Of a stretch of 64,000 bases of DNA, positions 1-8,360 are shown piece by piece; positions within the stretch are counted from its first letter, which is position 1; every line of letters begins with the position of its first letter. The DNA lies in assembly GCF_001995215.1 (NCBI RefSeq), contig NZ_MUXN01000005.1, forward strand, positions 248,001 to 312,000, in the 5' to 3' direction. Origin of the DNA: Amycolatopsis azurea DSM 43854 (GTDB lineage: Bacteria; Actinomycetota; Actinomycetes; Mycobacteriales; Pseudonocardiaceae). Position numbers and translations under genes: made by a program. The notes under the pieces are model-generated. The model was not told where the DNA came from, did not search any database, and saw only the letters and a list, made by a program, of their open reading frames with translations.

Positions 1-719
1 TCGAGCTTCGCGGCCTCTTCCGGCGTCGGCGCGGTGCCGCCGAGGTGCGCGGGCAGCCACCAGCGCTCGTCGTCGGAGCCCGGCTTCTCCGGGTAATCGG
101 CCTGGACGCGTTCCACGAGCGCGGACATCCGCACCCGAAGGTCCTTCGAAAGGACTTCGGCGTCCTCGTCGGCCTTCGGGTGCATCGGCTCGCCGGCGAG
201 GATCGAGATCGGGACGTGGCGTTTGGTGAGGTCCTTCGGACGGCCCTTGGTCCACAGCCGCTGCGTGCCCCACAGCGCCATCGGCACGACCGGGACGCCC
301 GCTTCGGCGGCCATCCGGACGGCGCCGGACTTGATGTCCTTCACGGTGAAGGACCGGCTGATCGTGGCTTCGGGGAACACCCCGACGACCTCTCCGGCCT
401 TCAGCCGCTCGACGGCTTCGCGGTACGAAGCGAGACCCGCGCCGCGATCGACGGAGATGTGGTGCATACCGCGCATGAGCGGCCCGGCGATCCGGTTGCT
501 GAAGATCTCCTTCTTCGCCATGAACCTGACCAGGCGTTTCGCCGGCCGCGCGCCGAGCCCGCAGAAGATGAAGTCGAGGTAGCTCACGTGGTTGCAGGCG
601 ATGACCGCCCCGCCCGTCGACGGGATGTGCTCGGTCCCCTCCACCCGGATGCGGTTGTCCAGCACCCGGAACATCAGCTTCGCCGCCATGATGACGGGCG
701 GGTAAACGAGTTCGGCCAT
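1..719 (-). CDS. 1-acyl-sn-glycerol-3-phosphate acyltransferase family protein (3' end outside window)
   Basis: PlsC-type acyltransferase that moves an acyl chain onto a lysophospholipid-like acceptor at the membrane. The ATG at 719 opens a frame that stays open to the window edge (239 codons visible). Residues 43-49 read NHVSYLD, the catalytic NHx4D box (His44, Asp49), and residues 115-123 read FPEATISRS, a variant of the FPEGTRS acceptor-binding box. No signal peptide; residues 5-20 are hydrophobic. It is divergent from the membrane protein at 815, and the 95-base gap holds a cluster of palindromes (726-780) that probably control it. Rv3816c of M. tuberculosis is a comparable acyltransferase near serS. 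The family call is firm; the substrate is unknown. Confidence 0.88.
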   Translation of the reverse strand, partial: MAELVYPPVIMAAKLMFRVLDNRIRVEGTEHIPSTGGAVIACNHVSYLDFIFCGLGARPAKRLVRFMAKKEIFSNRIAGPLMRGMHHISVDRGAGLASYREAVERLKAGEVVGVFPEATISRSFTVKDIKSGAVRMAAEAGVPVVPMALWGTQRLWTKGRPKDLTKRHVPISILAGEPMHPKADEDAEVLSKDLRVRMSALVERVQADYPEKPGSDDERWWLPAHLGGTAPTPEEAAKL

Positions 720-725
720 TCGTTC

Positions 726-780
726 AGGTTACGCTACCGTAGGGTAACCTACCTACGGTCGCGTAGGTCACAGGTGACCT
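726..780. promoter_or_regulatory. Cluster of overlapping palindromes, probable TetR-type operators
   Basis: Three inverted repeats are packed just upstream of the plsC-like start: AGGTTAC (726-732) with GTAACCT (744-750); ACCTACG (751-757) with CGTAGGT (762-768); and AGGTCAC (765-771) with GTGACCT (774-780). A further overlapping pair is ACCGTAG/CTACGGT. Spacers of 2 to 11 bases suit dimeric HTH repressors. The position in the divergent promoter suggests control of the acyltransferase by a regulator encoded outside this window. Confidence 0.6.
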
Positions 781-814
781 TTCGTCCGATCACCGCAGGT
801 CACTGCCCTAACAT

Positions 815-2074
815 GTGATCGTGACGCACGAAACCACCGAAATCACGCTCCTGCCGCGAGGGGGGCCTGGCGCTCAGCGCCTCTGGGCCTATCTCGCGCT
901 CGGCACGGTTTCGCTGATCAACCTGATCTCCTTCATGCCGAAGTTCCCCAAACCGCACGAAGCGGCCTGGGGTGACGCGCTGAACTACTACCGCATGTCG
1001 GAGCAGACCGGTGCGGCCGTCGAGAACCCTTTCGCGTTGCGGATGCTGAGCCCGTGGATCATCCACCGGGGCAATCTGCTGACCGGGCTCTCCCTCGACG
1101 TCCTGTGGGTGGCCTTCACCTTCGTGGTCACGCTCGCCACGGTAATCGTCTTCTTCGAATTCCTGCGCTCGTACCTGAAACTGCAGCTGTTCACTTCGGT
1201 GCTCGCCGCCGTCGCGCTGGCCTGCACGTTCTGGTACGCGCCGTACGCCTTCAGCAACCCGTGGCTGGTCGACCCGCTCAACAACCTGCTCTATCTGCTC
1301 GCGATCTGGTTCATCCTCAAGCGCAAGCTGATCCCGTTCGCGATCGTCATCGTGCTCGGCGCGATCAACAAGGAGACGACGCTCCTGCTGGCTCCGCTGT
1401 ACCCGCTGATCGCGTGGACGCGCGGCCGGTCGTTCCGTGATCGCGATGTCCTGGGCGGCATCGGCGTCTTCGTGGTCGCCGTGGGCATCTACCTCGGCTA
1501 CCGGATCTGGGCGCAGAACCTCATCGGCGGCGACTACGGGTTCGGCGCGGGCCAGTCCAACAGCGGACTGCTCGACAACATCCGCTTCGCGCTCAACGCG
1601 AACAAGGGCGCCGGCCAGGTCGAGCTGTTCACCACGTTCCACTTCTTCTGGCTGATCTTCGGCTACGGCCTGTACCAGCAGTACCGCCGGCACGGCCTGC
1701 GCGCGGAACTCCTGATCTCCAGCATCTGGCTGTTCGCCTGCTGCCTGGCCGGACGGCTCGTCGCGACCGACACCCCGCGGGTGTTCGTGATGATGGCGCC
1801 GCTGCTCGTCGCGCTCGTCGCGATCGTGCTCGATCAGCAGCGGGGCGAAGGACGGCGGCTCTGGGTCGGCGCGCTGTTCTTCCTCTACATCGCGGTGAAC
1901 CTGCATTTCGTCGGCGGTGCGGCGGTGTTCTGGGTCGACGCCGTCGCGCTACTGATCTTCGCCGCGCTCGTGTCGTTCCCGACGGCACCGGGCCGGGCGG
2001 GTTTCAAGGCGTTCAACGGCTTCCGGCCGCATCAAGGGACGTTGGACGTCGCGGACGACCTCAAGCGGTCCTGA
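815..2074 (+). CDS. Polytopic membrane protein, GT-C-like
   Basis: A 419-residue integral membrane protein with about ten hydrophobic segments. After the first segment it has an extracytoplasmic stretch with Asp54 and a basic FALRMLSPWI motif (73-82), and a loop with NKETTL (185-190). This layout is common in GT-C-fold lipid-linked glycosyltransferases and their uncharacterised relatives. The start is GTG with no obvious ribosome site, so the transcript may be leaderless. The last 43 bases overlap, tail to tail, the end of the next membrane-protein gene. With three more glycan-type membrane proteins downstream, a cell-surface glycan role is plausible, but no substrate can be named. Confidence 0.75.
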   Translation: MIVTHETTEITLLPRGGPGAQRLWAYLALGTVSLINLISFMPKFPKPHEAAWGDALNYYRMSEQTGAAVENPFALRMLSPWIIHRGNLLTGLSLDVLWVAFTFVVTLATVIVFFEFLRSYLKLQLFTSVLAAVALACTFWYAPYAFSNPWLVDPLNNLLYLLAIWFILKRKLIPFAIVIVLGAINKETTLLLAPLYPLIAWTRGRSFRDRDVLGGIGVFVVAVGIYLGYRIWAQNLIGGDYGFGAGQSNSGLLDNIRFALNANKGAGQVELFTTFHFFWLIFGYGLYQQYRRHGLRAELLISSIWLFACCLAGRLVATDTPRVFVMMAPLLVALVAIVLDQQRGEGRRLWVGALFFLYIAVNLHFVGGAAVFWVDAVALLIFAALVSFPTAPGRAGFKAFNGFRPHQGTLDVADDLKRS

Positions 2075-3510
2075 CGCGCGAACGTCACCAGCGCCAGGAC
2101 GACGCCGAGCAGCGTGCAGTACAAGGCGATCACCTGGTGCTTGACGTTCTCCAGGCCGTCGCCCAGCGCGGCCAGCGCGAACTGGCCGACGGCGACGGCG
2201 AGCAGGAAGCCCAGTGCGACGCCCACCGCGTCGCGCCGGGCCCTCCAGCCGCGCCAAGCGAGCAGGAACCAGATCGGCAGCAAGGCGAAGAAACCCAGTG
2301 GTGCCAAGAGTTTCGTGATGGCCGACGCCACCGGGACGCGGTGTTCCTGTGCCTCCGGGGCGAATCCGGCCGACTGGTCGAAGCTGCCGAGGTAGGGCGG
2401 CCGCGCGGTGAGCAGATCGCCCGCCGCGCGGTCCAGGATTCCGACGGTGCGCCAGGGATGCGTCGCGAAGTACTCGACGACGTTGCGCCTGCTGATCTTT
2501 TCGCGGTATTTCGGGTACTCGGGATCCCTCGTCGCGGGCTTCGGATGCCACCAGCCGTTGCCCGCGTACTGGCCGAACGAAGCGGGCAGCCCCAGTGCGG
2601 CGAGGTCGGCCCCGGTGTCGTGCCGACCGTCCACAATGGTCAGGAAGATCGTGTTGAACATGTTGATCTCGCGCGAATCGTCGCCGGGACGCGCGGCGAG
2701 AGAGCCGTCGGGCAGCTTCGCCGGTTCGACGGTCTGCTGCGCGTACGCCGTGCCTCCGGCGAGCGCTCCGACGACGAACACCACGGGAAGCCAGCGCTTC
2801 AGGCCGCTGACGCCCGCCGGGCGGACGAGCAGCGCGGCGAGCGCGAGCAGCGGCAGGATCATCAGCGTCTGGACCTTGGCGTTGACCGCCACGATGCCGC
2901 CGAACAGCAGCACGGCCAGGCCCGCGTAGCGCCACCATCCAGGCCGCGCGGAGACCAGCAGGCCGCCGACGGCGAGCAGCAGGCCGAGGAACGCGGCGCC
3001 TTCGCCGAGCACGGAAGCGAAGTAACCGAAGAACGCGGAGTCCGCGACGACCAGCAGCAGCCCCGCGGCCGCGAAGCCGCGGACGCGCCGCGAATACGGC
3101 AGTCCGACGACGATCAGCGCGACCGCGGCGGCGGCGAGGACGCTGGAGAGCACGCCGAGCACGACCAGGCTGAGCGTCGATTCGAGGCCGAGCAGCCCGC
3201 CGATCCACCGCGCGATCCGCGCGAACCAGCTCTGGGTCAGGAGATAGGTGGCGTCGCATTCGCCCACCGGCGCGGTGTAGGCGAGGTGCACGAACGGCTC
3301 CGGTTTGCCCTTCCACGGGATGCCCGCGCCGCACAGCACGCGGAAGCCGTCGCCGTTGTCGGCCATCCCGACCGGCCTCGGCACCAGGAAGCGGACGAGC
3401 AGCACGGTGAGCGCGGCGGCGAACACGCCGAGGCCGGACAGCCACGAGCTCGATTCGAGCACCGCCGGCCGGCTGGGGGAAACGCGTTCGTCGACACTCA
3501 CGAAGGGCAC
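2032..3510 (-). CDS. Polytopic membrane protein resembling WsfD-type hexose transferases
   Basis: A 492-residue protein with about 11 membrane segments. Just after the first segment it carries MADNGDGFRVL (49-59); an Asn-Gly-Asp signature at this place is characteristic of the WsfD glycan hexose transferase group, which uses lipid-linked sugar donors outside the membrane. The ATG at 3510 lies inside the end of the upstream AftB-like gene (13-base overlap), so the two are probably translated together. The 3' end overlaps the convergent gene at 815-2074 by 43 bases, and both reading frames appear genuine. Family assignment is from the motif and topology only. Confidence 0.7.
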   Translation of the reverse strand: MPFVSVDERVSPSRPAVLESSSWLSGLGVFAAALTVLLVRFLVPRPVGMADNGDGFRVLCGAGIPWKGKPEPFVHLAYTAPVGECDATYLLTQSWFARIARWIGGLLGLESTLSLVVLGVLSSVLAAAAVALIVVGLPYSRRVRGFAAAGLLLVVADSAFFGYFASVLGEGAAFLGLLLAVGGLLVSARPGWWRYAGLAVLLFGGIVAVNAKVQTLMILPLLALAALLVRPAGVSGLKRWLPVVFVVGALAGGTAYAQQTVEPAKLPDGSLAARPGDDSREINMFNTIFLTIVDGRHDTGADLAALGLPASFGQYAGNGWWHPKPATRDPEYPKYREKISRRNVVEYFATHPWRTVGILDRAAGDLLTARPPYLGSFDQSAGFAPEAQEHRVPVASAITKLLAPLGFFALLPIWFLLAWRGWRARRDAVGVALGFLLAVAVGQFALAALGDGLENVKHQVIALYCTLLGVVLALVTFARQDRLRSSATSNVP

Positions 3511-5219
3511 GGTACGTGGCGGAAATCGGGTGAGCGGTCGAGGGCCGCCCTCACCGAACGCTCGACGTCCGCCCGCAGGAACACGGCGAGCCAGGACGAC
3601 GTCCCTTCACGCACGAAGGTCGCGACGCGATACCTCGCCGAGTACGCCGGATCGATCACGCAGGACTGTGCGGGCGAGTAGCCGTTGTCGGTGACGACGG
3701 CGATCGTCGGGTGTCTCCGGGAGACGACGGCTTCGCCTGCTTCCTCGGCATCGGTCTGACCTCGGACGCCGACGATCTGGAGCTGCGTCCCGGCGTGGTA
3801 CGACAGCACGCCGGGCGCGGACGTGCTCACGACCGAACCGGGCGGCAGGTAGGCGTCGAGCCAGCGGCCGATCTCCTCCAGTTGCGCTCCGTGGTCGTGC
3901 CAGGCGCGCACGCGGGCCAGCATCTCCGGGCTGAACACCGAGACCAGCACCGCGAGCCCGGACAGCGCCAGCGCGGCGGCCGGCATCAGCCGCTGGAGCG
4001 GCGGACGCGGTCGCGGGCTCGGTTTCGCGGTCGCGGTGAGCACGCCGTAGACGGACACGGCCGCGACGGACAGCAGCGGCGGGATCGGCGCGAGCAGTCG
4101 CCAGGCAGGCCTCGCGTCGCCGCCGAAGTAGACGACGAACCCGGCGATCGCGACGGCCGTGACGAGCATCAGCCAGGCCAGCGACCTGGCCTCGGCCTCG
4201 TGCGGGGTCCGGCCGGTGCAGCGCAGGAGCAGCGCCCCCGCCGCGACCAGGCCGAGCAGCAGGAATCCCTGGTGGACCACCGAAAACCCCGACAGGTACT
4301 GCCACCCTCGGTCGATCCGGTCCGGGACGTCGAGGTCGAAGGGGATGACGACCGACGTGGGCAGCACGTGGTCGTAGTAGGTCATCCGCCACGCCGTCCA
4401 CGGCGCGGCGAAGACGAGCCCGCCGAGCAGCCAGGCCGCCGGGGCCCACCAGGTGTAGCGGCCGCGCAGGGCGGCGACGACCAGCCAGCCGCCGATGAGG
4501 ATCGCGAGCAGGACCCCTGCCGGACGCGTCATCATCGCGAAGGCGACGAGTACGCCCGCGACGACCGGGCGCCGGGCCGCGAGCGCGGCGAAGACACCGA
4601 ACACGAGCAGCACGAACAACGGCGTCTCGGTGCCGGATCCGCCGTACGCGGCGAGGCCGCCGGCGCCCGCGACGAGTACCGCGGCGGCCACCCCGGCGGC
4701 CGGGCGCGACTCCCCCGCCGCCCGCTCGACCACCCGGTTCACCGTCACGTGCGCGAGCAGCACGGCGCCGAGGGTGGCGAGGACGCCGAGCACTATCGCG
4801 GCGGTTTCGATATCGGTACCGAAAGCGGCCTTCGGCAACGCGATCACGATCATCCACAGGAAATTCGCGTAGCCCTCGATCCGCTCGCCGGTGTTGAACA
4901 CCGGACCATTGCCGTCGGCGATGTTCTGGGCGTAGCGGAAAGTGATGTACGCGTCTTCCGCGATGGTCGAAAACACCAGCTGGTGCGCCAGGGAGAAACC
5001 GAGGGTGAGCAGCAGCGCGACGGTGCGCCAGTTCCTGTCGGCGCCGATCTTGGGCCAGGCCACCAGCACGAAGATCGCGAGCACGCACCAGGCGACGGCA
5101 AGCGCGATCACCACCTGATCCCCACCCCTCCCGGGCTGAGCCACTCCCCTGACAAAAAGACTACGGTCAAGTATCGAACGCGGCGCCAGCGTGTTTCTTT
5201 CGGCGCAGTCAATTGACAC
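3498..5219 (-). CDS. GT-C membrane glycosyltransferase, AftB-like
   Basis: A 573-residue polytopic protein. The first extracytoplasmic loop reads AEDAYITFRYAQN (87-99), followed by GERIEGYANFLW (111-122). An acidic pair followed by AYI(T/S)FRYA and GERVEGYTNFLW-type motifs marks the AftB (Rv3805c) terminal arabinofuranosyltransferase group, which uses decaprenyl-phospho-arabinose on wall arabinan. The C-terminal 100 residues form a soluble domain. The GTG at 5219 lacks a ribosome site; tandem GTG codons at 5114 and 5111 lie downstream of a purine-rich stretch and give a start closer to the first membrane segment, so the N-terminus is uncertain. The group is well supported; the transferred sugar is inference. 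Confidence 0.78.
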   Translation of the reverse strand: MSIDCAERNTLAPRSILDRSLFVRGVAQPGRGGDQVVIALAVAWCVLAIFVLVAWPKIGADRNWRTVALLLTLGFSLAHQLVFSTIAEDAYITFRYAQNIADGNGPVFNTGERIEGYANFLWMIVIALPKAAFGTDIETAAIVLGVLATLGAVLLAHVTVNRVVERAAGESRPAAGVAAAVLVAGAGGLAAYGGSGTETPLFVLLVFGVFAALAARRPVVAGVLVAFAMMTRPAGVLLAILIGGWLVVAALRGRYTWWAPAAWLLGGLVFAAPWTAWRMTYYDHVLPTSVVIPFDLDVPDRIDRGWQYLSGFSVVHQGFLLLGLVAAGALLLRCTGRTPHEAEARSLAWLMLVTAVAIAGFVVYFGGDARPAWRLLAPIPPLLSVAAVSVYGVLTATAKPSPRPRPPLQRLMPAAALALSGLAVLVSVFSPEMLARVRAWHDHGAQLEEIGRWLDAYLPPGSVVSTSAPGVLSYHAGTQLQIVGVRGQTDAEEAGEAVVSRRHPTIAVVTDNGYSPAQSCVIDPAYSARYRVATFVREGTSSWLAVFLRADVERSVRAALDRSPDFRHVPCPS

Positions 5220-5242
5220 GAACGGGTGAGTCCGGTGTGCGC

Positions 5243-5262
5243 GGAGTAGAGGTCACTACTCC
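5243..5262. promoter_or_regulatory. Inverted repeat between divergent membrane-protein genes
   Basis: GGAGTAG (5243-5249) and CTACTCC (5256-5262) are perfect arms around the 6-base spacer AGGTCA. The site lies in the 159-base gap between the AftB-like and DUF6541 genes, where both promoters must be, so it could be a shared operator. No regulator for it is apparent here. Confidence 0.4.
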
Positions 5263-5336
5263 GAATTCCCTCCTGGACGTGACTCCTTCGGGTACCACCC
5301 CTCGGCCGTTAATCTGGTTTCCCATTCCGTTCCGCA

Positions 5337-5371
5337 CCTCGGGGGTTCCGTGCGGATTCCCCACCCCGAGG
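5337..5371 (+). promoter_or_regulatory. Hairpin that would cover the ribosome site of the DUF6541 gene
   Basis: CCTCGGGG (5337-5344) pairs with CCCCGAGG (5364-5371). The right arm contains the start of the GAGGAAG ribosome site used by the GTG at 5379. Formation of the hairpin would hide the site, so translation may be conditional. Seen by eye; not tested by folding. Confidence 0.35.
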
Positions 5372-5378
5372 AAGCGCT

Positions 5379-7316
5379 GTGCCCACTCAGACCTCCCTGC
5401 TGACCGACATCCTCACGGTCTGTGTCGCTCTGCTCGTCATCGGCCTGCCCGGTCTGCTCACCGGTCTCGCCGCCGGACTGCGCGGCTGGGTGCTCGCGGG
5501 GACGACCCCGTTGCTGAGCTACGCCATCGGCGGTCTCGCCGGGCCGTGGACGGCCGCGCTCGGGCTCCCGTTCACCCCGGTGACCTACGCGGTGGCGACG
5601 GTCCTGTTCGCCGGTGCCGCCTTCGGCCTGCGACGGCTCACGCTGCGCCGATGGCCGCCCGCGCCCGAGGAACCGCTGTGGGGGCGGTCCGGGCACCTCG
5701 CCGTCGGGGCGTGCCTGCTGCTGGCGGCGGCCGTCGGGATGTACGCGGTGGTCCGCGGGATGGGGAGGCTGGACGCCATCCCGCAGGGGTTCGACGCCGT
5801 GTACCACGCGAACGGCGTCCGGCAGATCGCCGAGACCGGTGACGGCAGCCTGTTCGGCACCGGCGAGGTCAACTGGTACGGCGACGCGGCGCCGGTGTTC
5901 TACCCCAACGCGTACCACCTGCTGGCGTCCGTGGTGTACGCGCTCAGTCCGGCGAGCATCCCGCTGACGCTGGACGTGAACACCGCCCTGCTGCCCGCGT
6001 TGCTGGCGTTGTCGCTGGTCACGATGGTGCGCGTGTTCCGGGGGCGCGCGGTGTTCGCGGGCGCGGTCGCGGTCGTCTCCATCGCGCCGGTGATGAGCCT
6101 GTACGAATCGATGAGCAGGGGACCTTTGCTCCCGTTCCTGCTCGGTCTCGCGCTGACCCCGCTGGCCGCCGTCGCGGTGAAGCGCTACCTCGACCGCCCG
6201 GCGCCCGACACCGGCTTCGTGCTGCTGATCAGCGCCGTCGGGCTGCTGTGCGTGCACTCGTCGGCGTTGTTCGGCGCGATCCTGTTCGCCGGTCCGCTGC
6301 TGCTGCAACGCTGGGTCGCGCCCGGTGAACGGTGGCGGCGGGTCGGACGTGACCTGCGGGCGCTGGCGATCGTCGGGGTCCTCGCGGTCGTCGTGGCGGG
6401 GCTGCAGCTGTTCGGCGCGATCGGCCTCGCGAACGGCGAGGTGCCCTACCGCAGCTGGCCGGTCGAATGGCGGGCGACGACGGCGCTCGGCGCGCTGCTG
6501 GGCTTCCAGCATCACGAGCCCTATCCGCAGATCTGGCTTTCGGCGGCGTTGCTGCTGGGCTTCATCTTCTTCTCGCGGGCGGGCGCGCTGCGGTGGATCG
6601 GCGTGACGGCGCTGATCACCGGGCTCGCCTACATCGCGGTGACGTCGTCGGAGCAGCCCGTCGTGCTGGCGCTGTCCCGGCCGTGGTGGAACGACCCGTA
6701 CCGGTTCATGTCGATGGCGGCGGTCCCGCTGTCGATCATCGCGGCGCACGGCCTCGCCGAGACGCAGGCGTGGCTGCGGGACACCGTGGCGCTCCGGAAG
6801 GTGCCCGCGTTCGTCGTCGCGCTGGCGGTGTTCGGCGGGTTCGCCTTCCTGAGCAACGGTTTCTACGCGCGGTCCAACGCGGAGAAGGTCGCGTCCGGCT
6901 ACGCGAACACGCCCGGGATCGACCCGCACAAGCTGCCGGTGAGCCCGGACGAGGTCGTCGCGATGGAGAAGCTCGCCACGTTCACGAAGCCCGGCGAGCG
7001 CGCGCTCAACGACCGGCTGGACGGGACGGTGTGGACCTACGCGATCTCCGGCGTCCGCACGACTTCCGGGCATTTCGACGAGACGCTGTCACCGTCGGAC
7101 GCGCGGCTGCTGGAGTGGCATTTCCGCGAGTACCCGTCGAACCCCGACGTCCGGGCGGCGGTGGCGCGGCTGAACGTGCGGTGGGTGATCCTCGGGCAGT
7201 ACGGCTACCCGACGGGCGCCCCGCGGCAGGCCGGGCTTCGGGATCTGGAGGGACTGAACTTCGTGACCGAGGTGTACCGCAACGCCGACGCGGTGATCTA
7301 CCGGCTGAACCCCTGA
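5379..7316 (+). CDS. DUF6541-type large membrane protein
   Basis: A 645-residue protein with about 13 membrane segments and a soluble C-terminal 130 residues. The first large loop has QGFDAVYHANGVRQI (from about 133) and, 35 residues on, FYPNAYHLLASVVY. This arrangement is typical of the actinobacterial DUF6541 family, thought to be GT-C-like and linked to polysaccharide loci. GAGGAAG lies 6 bases before the GTG start. It faces the flippase-like gene at 7340 tail to tail, 23 bases away. The family call is from memory of the motif pattern; function is unproven. Confidence 0.7.
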   Translation: MPTQTSLLTDILTVCVALLVIGLPGLLTGLAAGLRGWVLAGTTPLLSYAIGGLAGPWTAALGLPFTPVTYAVATVLFAGAAFGLRRLTLRRWPPAPEEPLWGRSGHLAVGACLLLAAAVGMYAVVRGMGRLDAIPQGFDAVYHANGVRQIAETGDGSLFGTGEVNWYGDAAPVFYPNAYHLLASVVYALSPASIPLTLDVNTALLPALLALSLVTMVRVFRGRAVFAGAVAVVSIAPVMSLYESMSRGPLLPFLLGLALTPLAAVAVKRYLDRPAPDTGFVLLISAVGLLCVHSSALFGAILFAGPLLLQRWVAPGERWRRVGRDLRALAIVGVLAVVVAGLQLFGAIGLANGEVPYRSWPVEWRATTALGALLGFQHHEPYPQIWLSAALLLGFIFFSRAGALRWIGVTALITGLAYIAVTSSEQPVVLALSRPWWNDPYRFMSMAAVPLSIIAAHGLAETQAWLRDTVALRKVPAFVVALAVFGGFAFLSNGFYARSNAEKVASGYANTPGIDPHKLPVSPDEVVAMEKLATFTKPGERALNDRLDGTVWTYAISGVRTTSGHFDETLSPSDARLLEWHFREYPSNPDVRAAVARLNVRWVILGQYGYPTGAPRQAGLRDLEGLNFVTEVYRNADAVIYRLNP

Positions 7317-7332
7317 GGCCCCGCCCCGCAAT

Positions 7333-7342
7333 TAGTCGACTA
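7333..7342. other. 10-bp perfect palindrome at convergent gene ends
   Basis: TAGTCGACTA is a perfect palindrome. It includes the stop codon of the flippase-like gene and lies 17 bases after the stop of the DUF6541 gene. It is too short and lacks a T-run to be called a terminator; nothing else occupies the 23-base gap. Confidence 0.3.
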
Positions 7343-8311
7343 GATGCGCGGGGTCACGAGGCGGGCCGAGAGGGCGGCGGCGCCGGCGGTGATCAGGTCG
7401 GCGACGGTGAACATGACGCGCGAGGCGATGGCGAACGCCGTCGCCTGGCCGACGGTGAGGCCCGACGCGGTCAGCACGGCGACCTGCGCGACCTCGCGGA
7501 CACCGACCCCGCTGGGCAGGATGAACGCGAACGTGCCGACGGTCATCGCGACCGCCATGGCGCCGACGCACAGCACGAAACCGCTGAAGCCCGGCGTGCC
7601 GACGGAGTTCGCCAGCAGCCACAGGTGCACGCCCTGCAGCGCCCACGCGGCCGTCGACGAGCCGAAGACCTTCCCGACGACCGACCAGCTCAGCCGGTGA
7701 TCCAGCGGCGGGCGGCGCAGGATCCGCAGCACGAGCGACGTGCCCCAGGTGAGCACGCGCGGGTGCAGCATCGCCAGCCCGACCGGGATGAGCACGAACA
7801 GCCACATCGCCCGCGGGCTGTTGCTGAACACCGCGGGGGCAGCGAGCAGCGAGACGACCAGCGCGGACACCACGCCGACGCCGAGCTGGATCAGCGAGCC
7901 GGTGAAGATCCGGGCCCTGGCGAGCCCGGCCTTGCGGCCCAGCTCCATCTGCAGCAGGTACGCCCACACCGAACCCGGCACGTACTTGCCGAGCGAGCCG
8001 ACGAGGCAGATCTGCGCGCCCCTCGCGTAGCCGATCGGCTTGCCGAGGTCGTCTACCATGACCTGCCAGCCGTAGGTCGACACCATGATCGCGGCGATGA
8101 GCGCGAGCAGGCTCAACGTGGAGGATTCCCACGCGACCTCGGACAAGGTCCGCCAGAATTCACCCCAATTGGTGACGAGCGTCTTCGCCGCGAAACCGAC
8201 GACCAGCAGGATGGCGACCCAGCGGACGACGTCGAGGATCTTCGCCTTCGTGGATTTCGGCTGTTTTACAGTTACCGAAGTGTCCTCTTCGGGCGTTTCG
8301 ACTGTCGTCAC
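7340..8311 (-). CDS. Lysylphosphatidylglycerol synthase TM-domain (UPF0104/AglD-like) membrane protein
   Basis: A 323-residue protein with about eight membrane segments and a charged N-terminus of 30 residues. It has the loop GSLGKYVPGSVW (about 127-138), the usual mark of the LPG_synthase_TM family, here without the soluble lysyltransferase domain. Stand-alone members are found in glycan loci and are suspected lipid or lipid-glycan flippases. The GTG start at 8311 follows GGAGGAGG by 4 bases. It is the last gene of the leftward LpxA-ACP-SDR-ligase-LuxE-LuxC series, 49 bases after the LuxC-like stop, so it may move the product of that pathway across the membrane (inference). Confidence 0.78.
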   Translation of the reverse strand: MTTVETPEEDTSVTVKQPKSTKAKILDVVRWVAILLVVGFAAKTLVTNWGEFWRTLSEVAWESSTLSLLALIAAIMVSTYGWQVMVDDLGKPIGYARGAQICLVGSLGKYVPGSVWAYLLQMELGRKAGLARARIFTGSLIQLGVGVVSALVVSLLAAPAVFSNSPRAMWLFVLIPVGLAMLHPRVLTWGTSLVLRILRRPPLDHRLSWSVVGKVFGSSTAAWALQGVHLWLLANSVGTPGFSGFVLCVGAMAVAMTVGTFAFILPSGVGVREVAQVAVLTASGLTVGQATAFAIASRVMFTVADLITAGAAALSARLVTPRI

Positions 8312-8360
8312 TGAACCTCCTCCGCTGTATCTCTGACGCCTGTACCTCTGTCGCCGCAGG

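Noticed and set aside
5256-7073. Long minus-strand frame opposite the DUF6541 gene
   Set aside because: Its translation is Arg/Gly/His/Gln-rich low-complexity sequence typical of the antisense of a GC-rich gene; the plus-strand product has clear membrane segments and a family motif.
6467-8314. Long plus-strand frame across the flippase-like gene
   Set aside because: Composition is antisense noise; the minus-strand protein has the GKYVPGSVW motif and a proper ribosome site.
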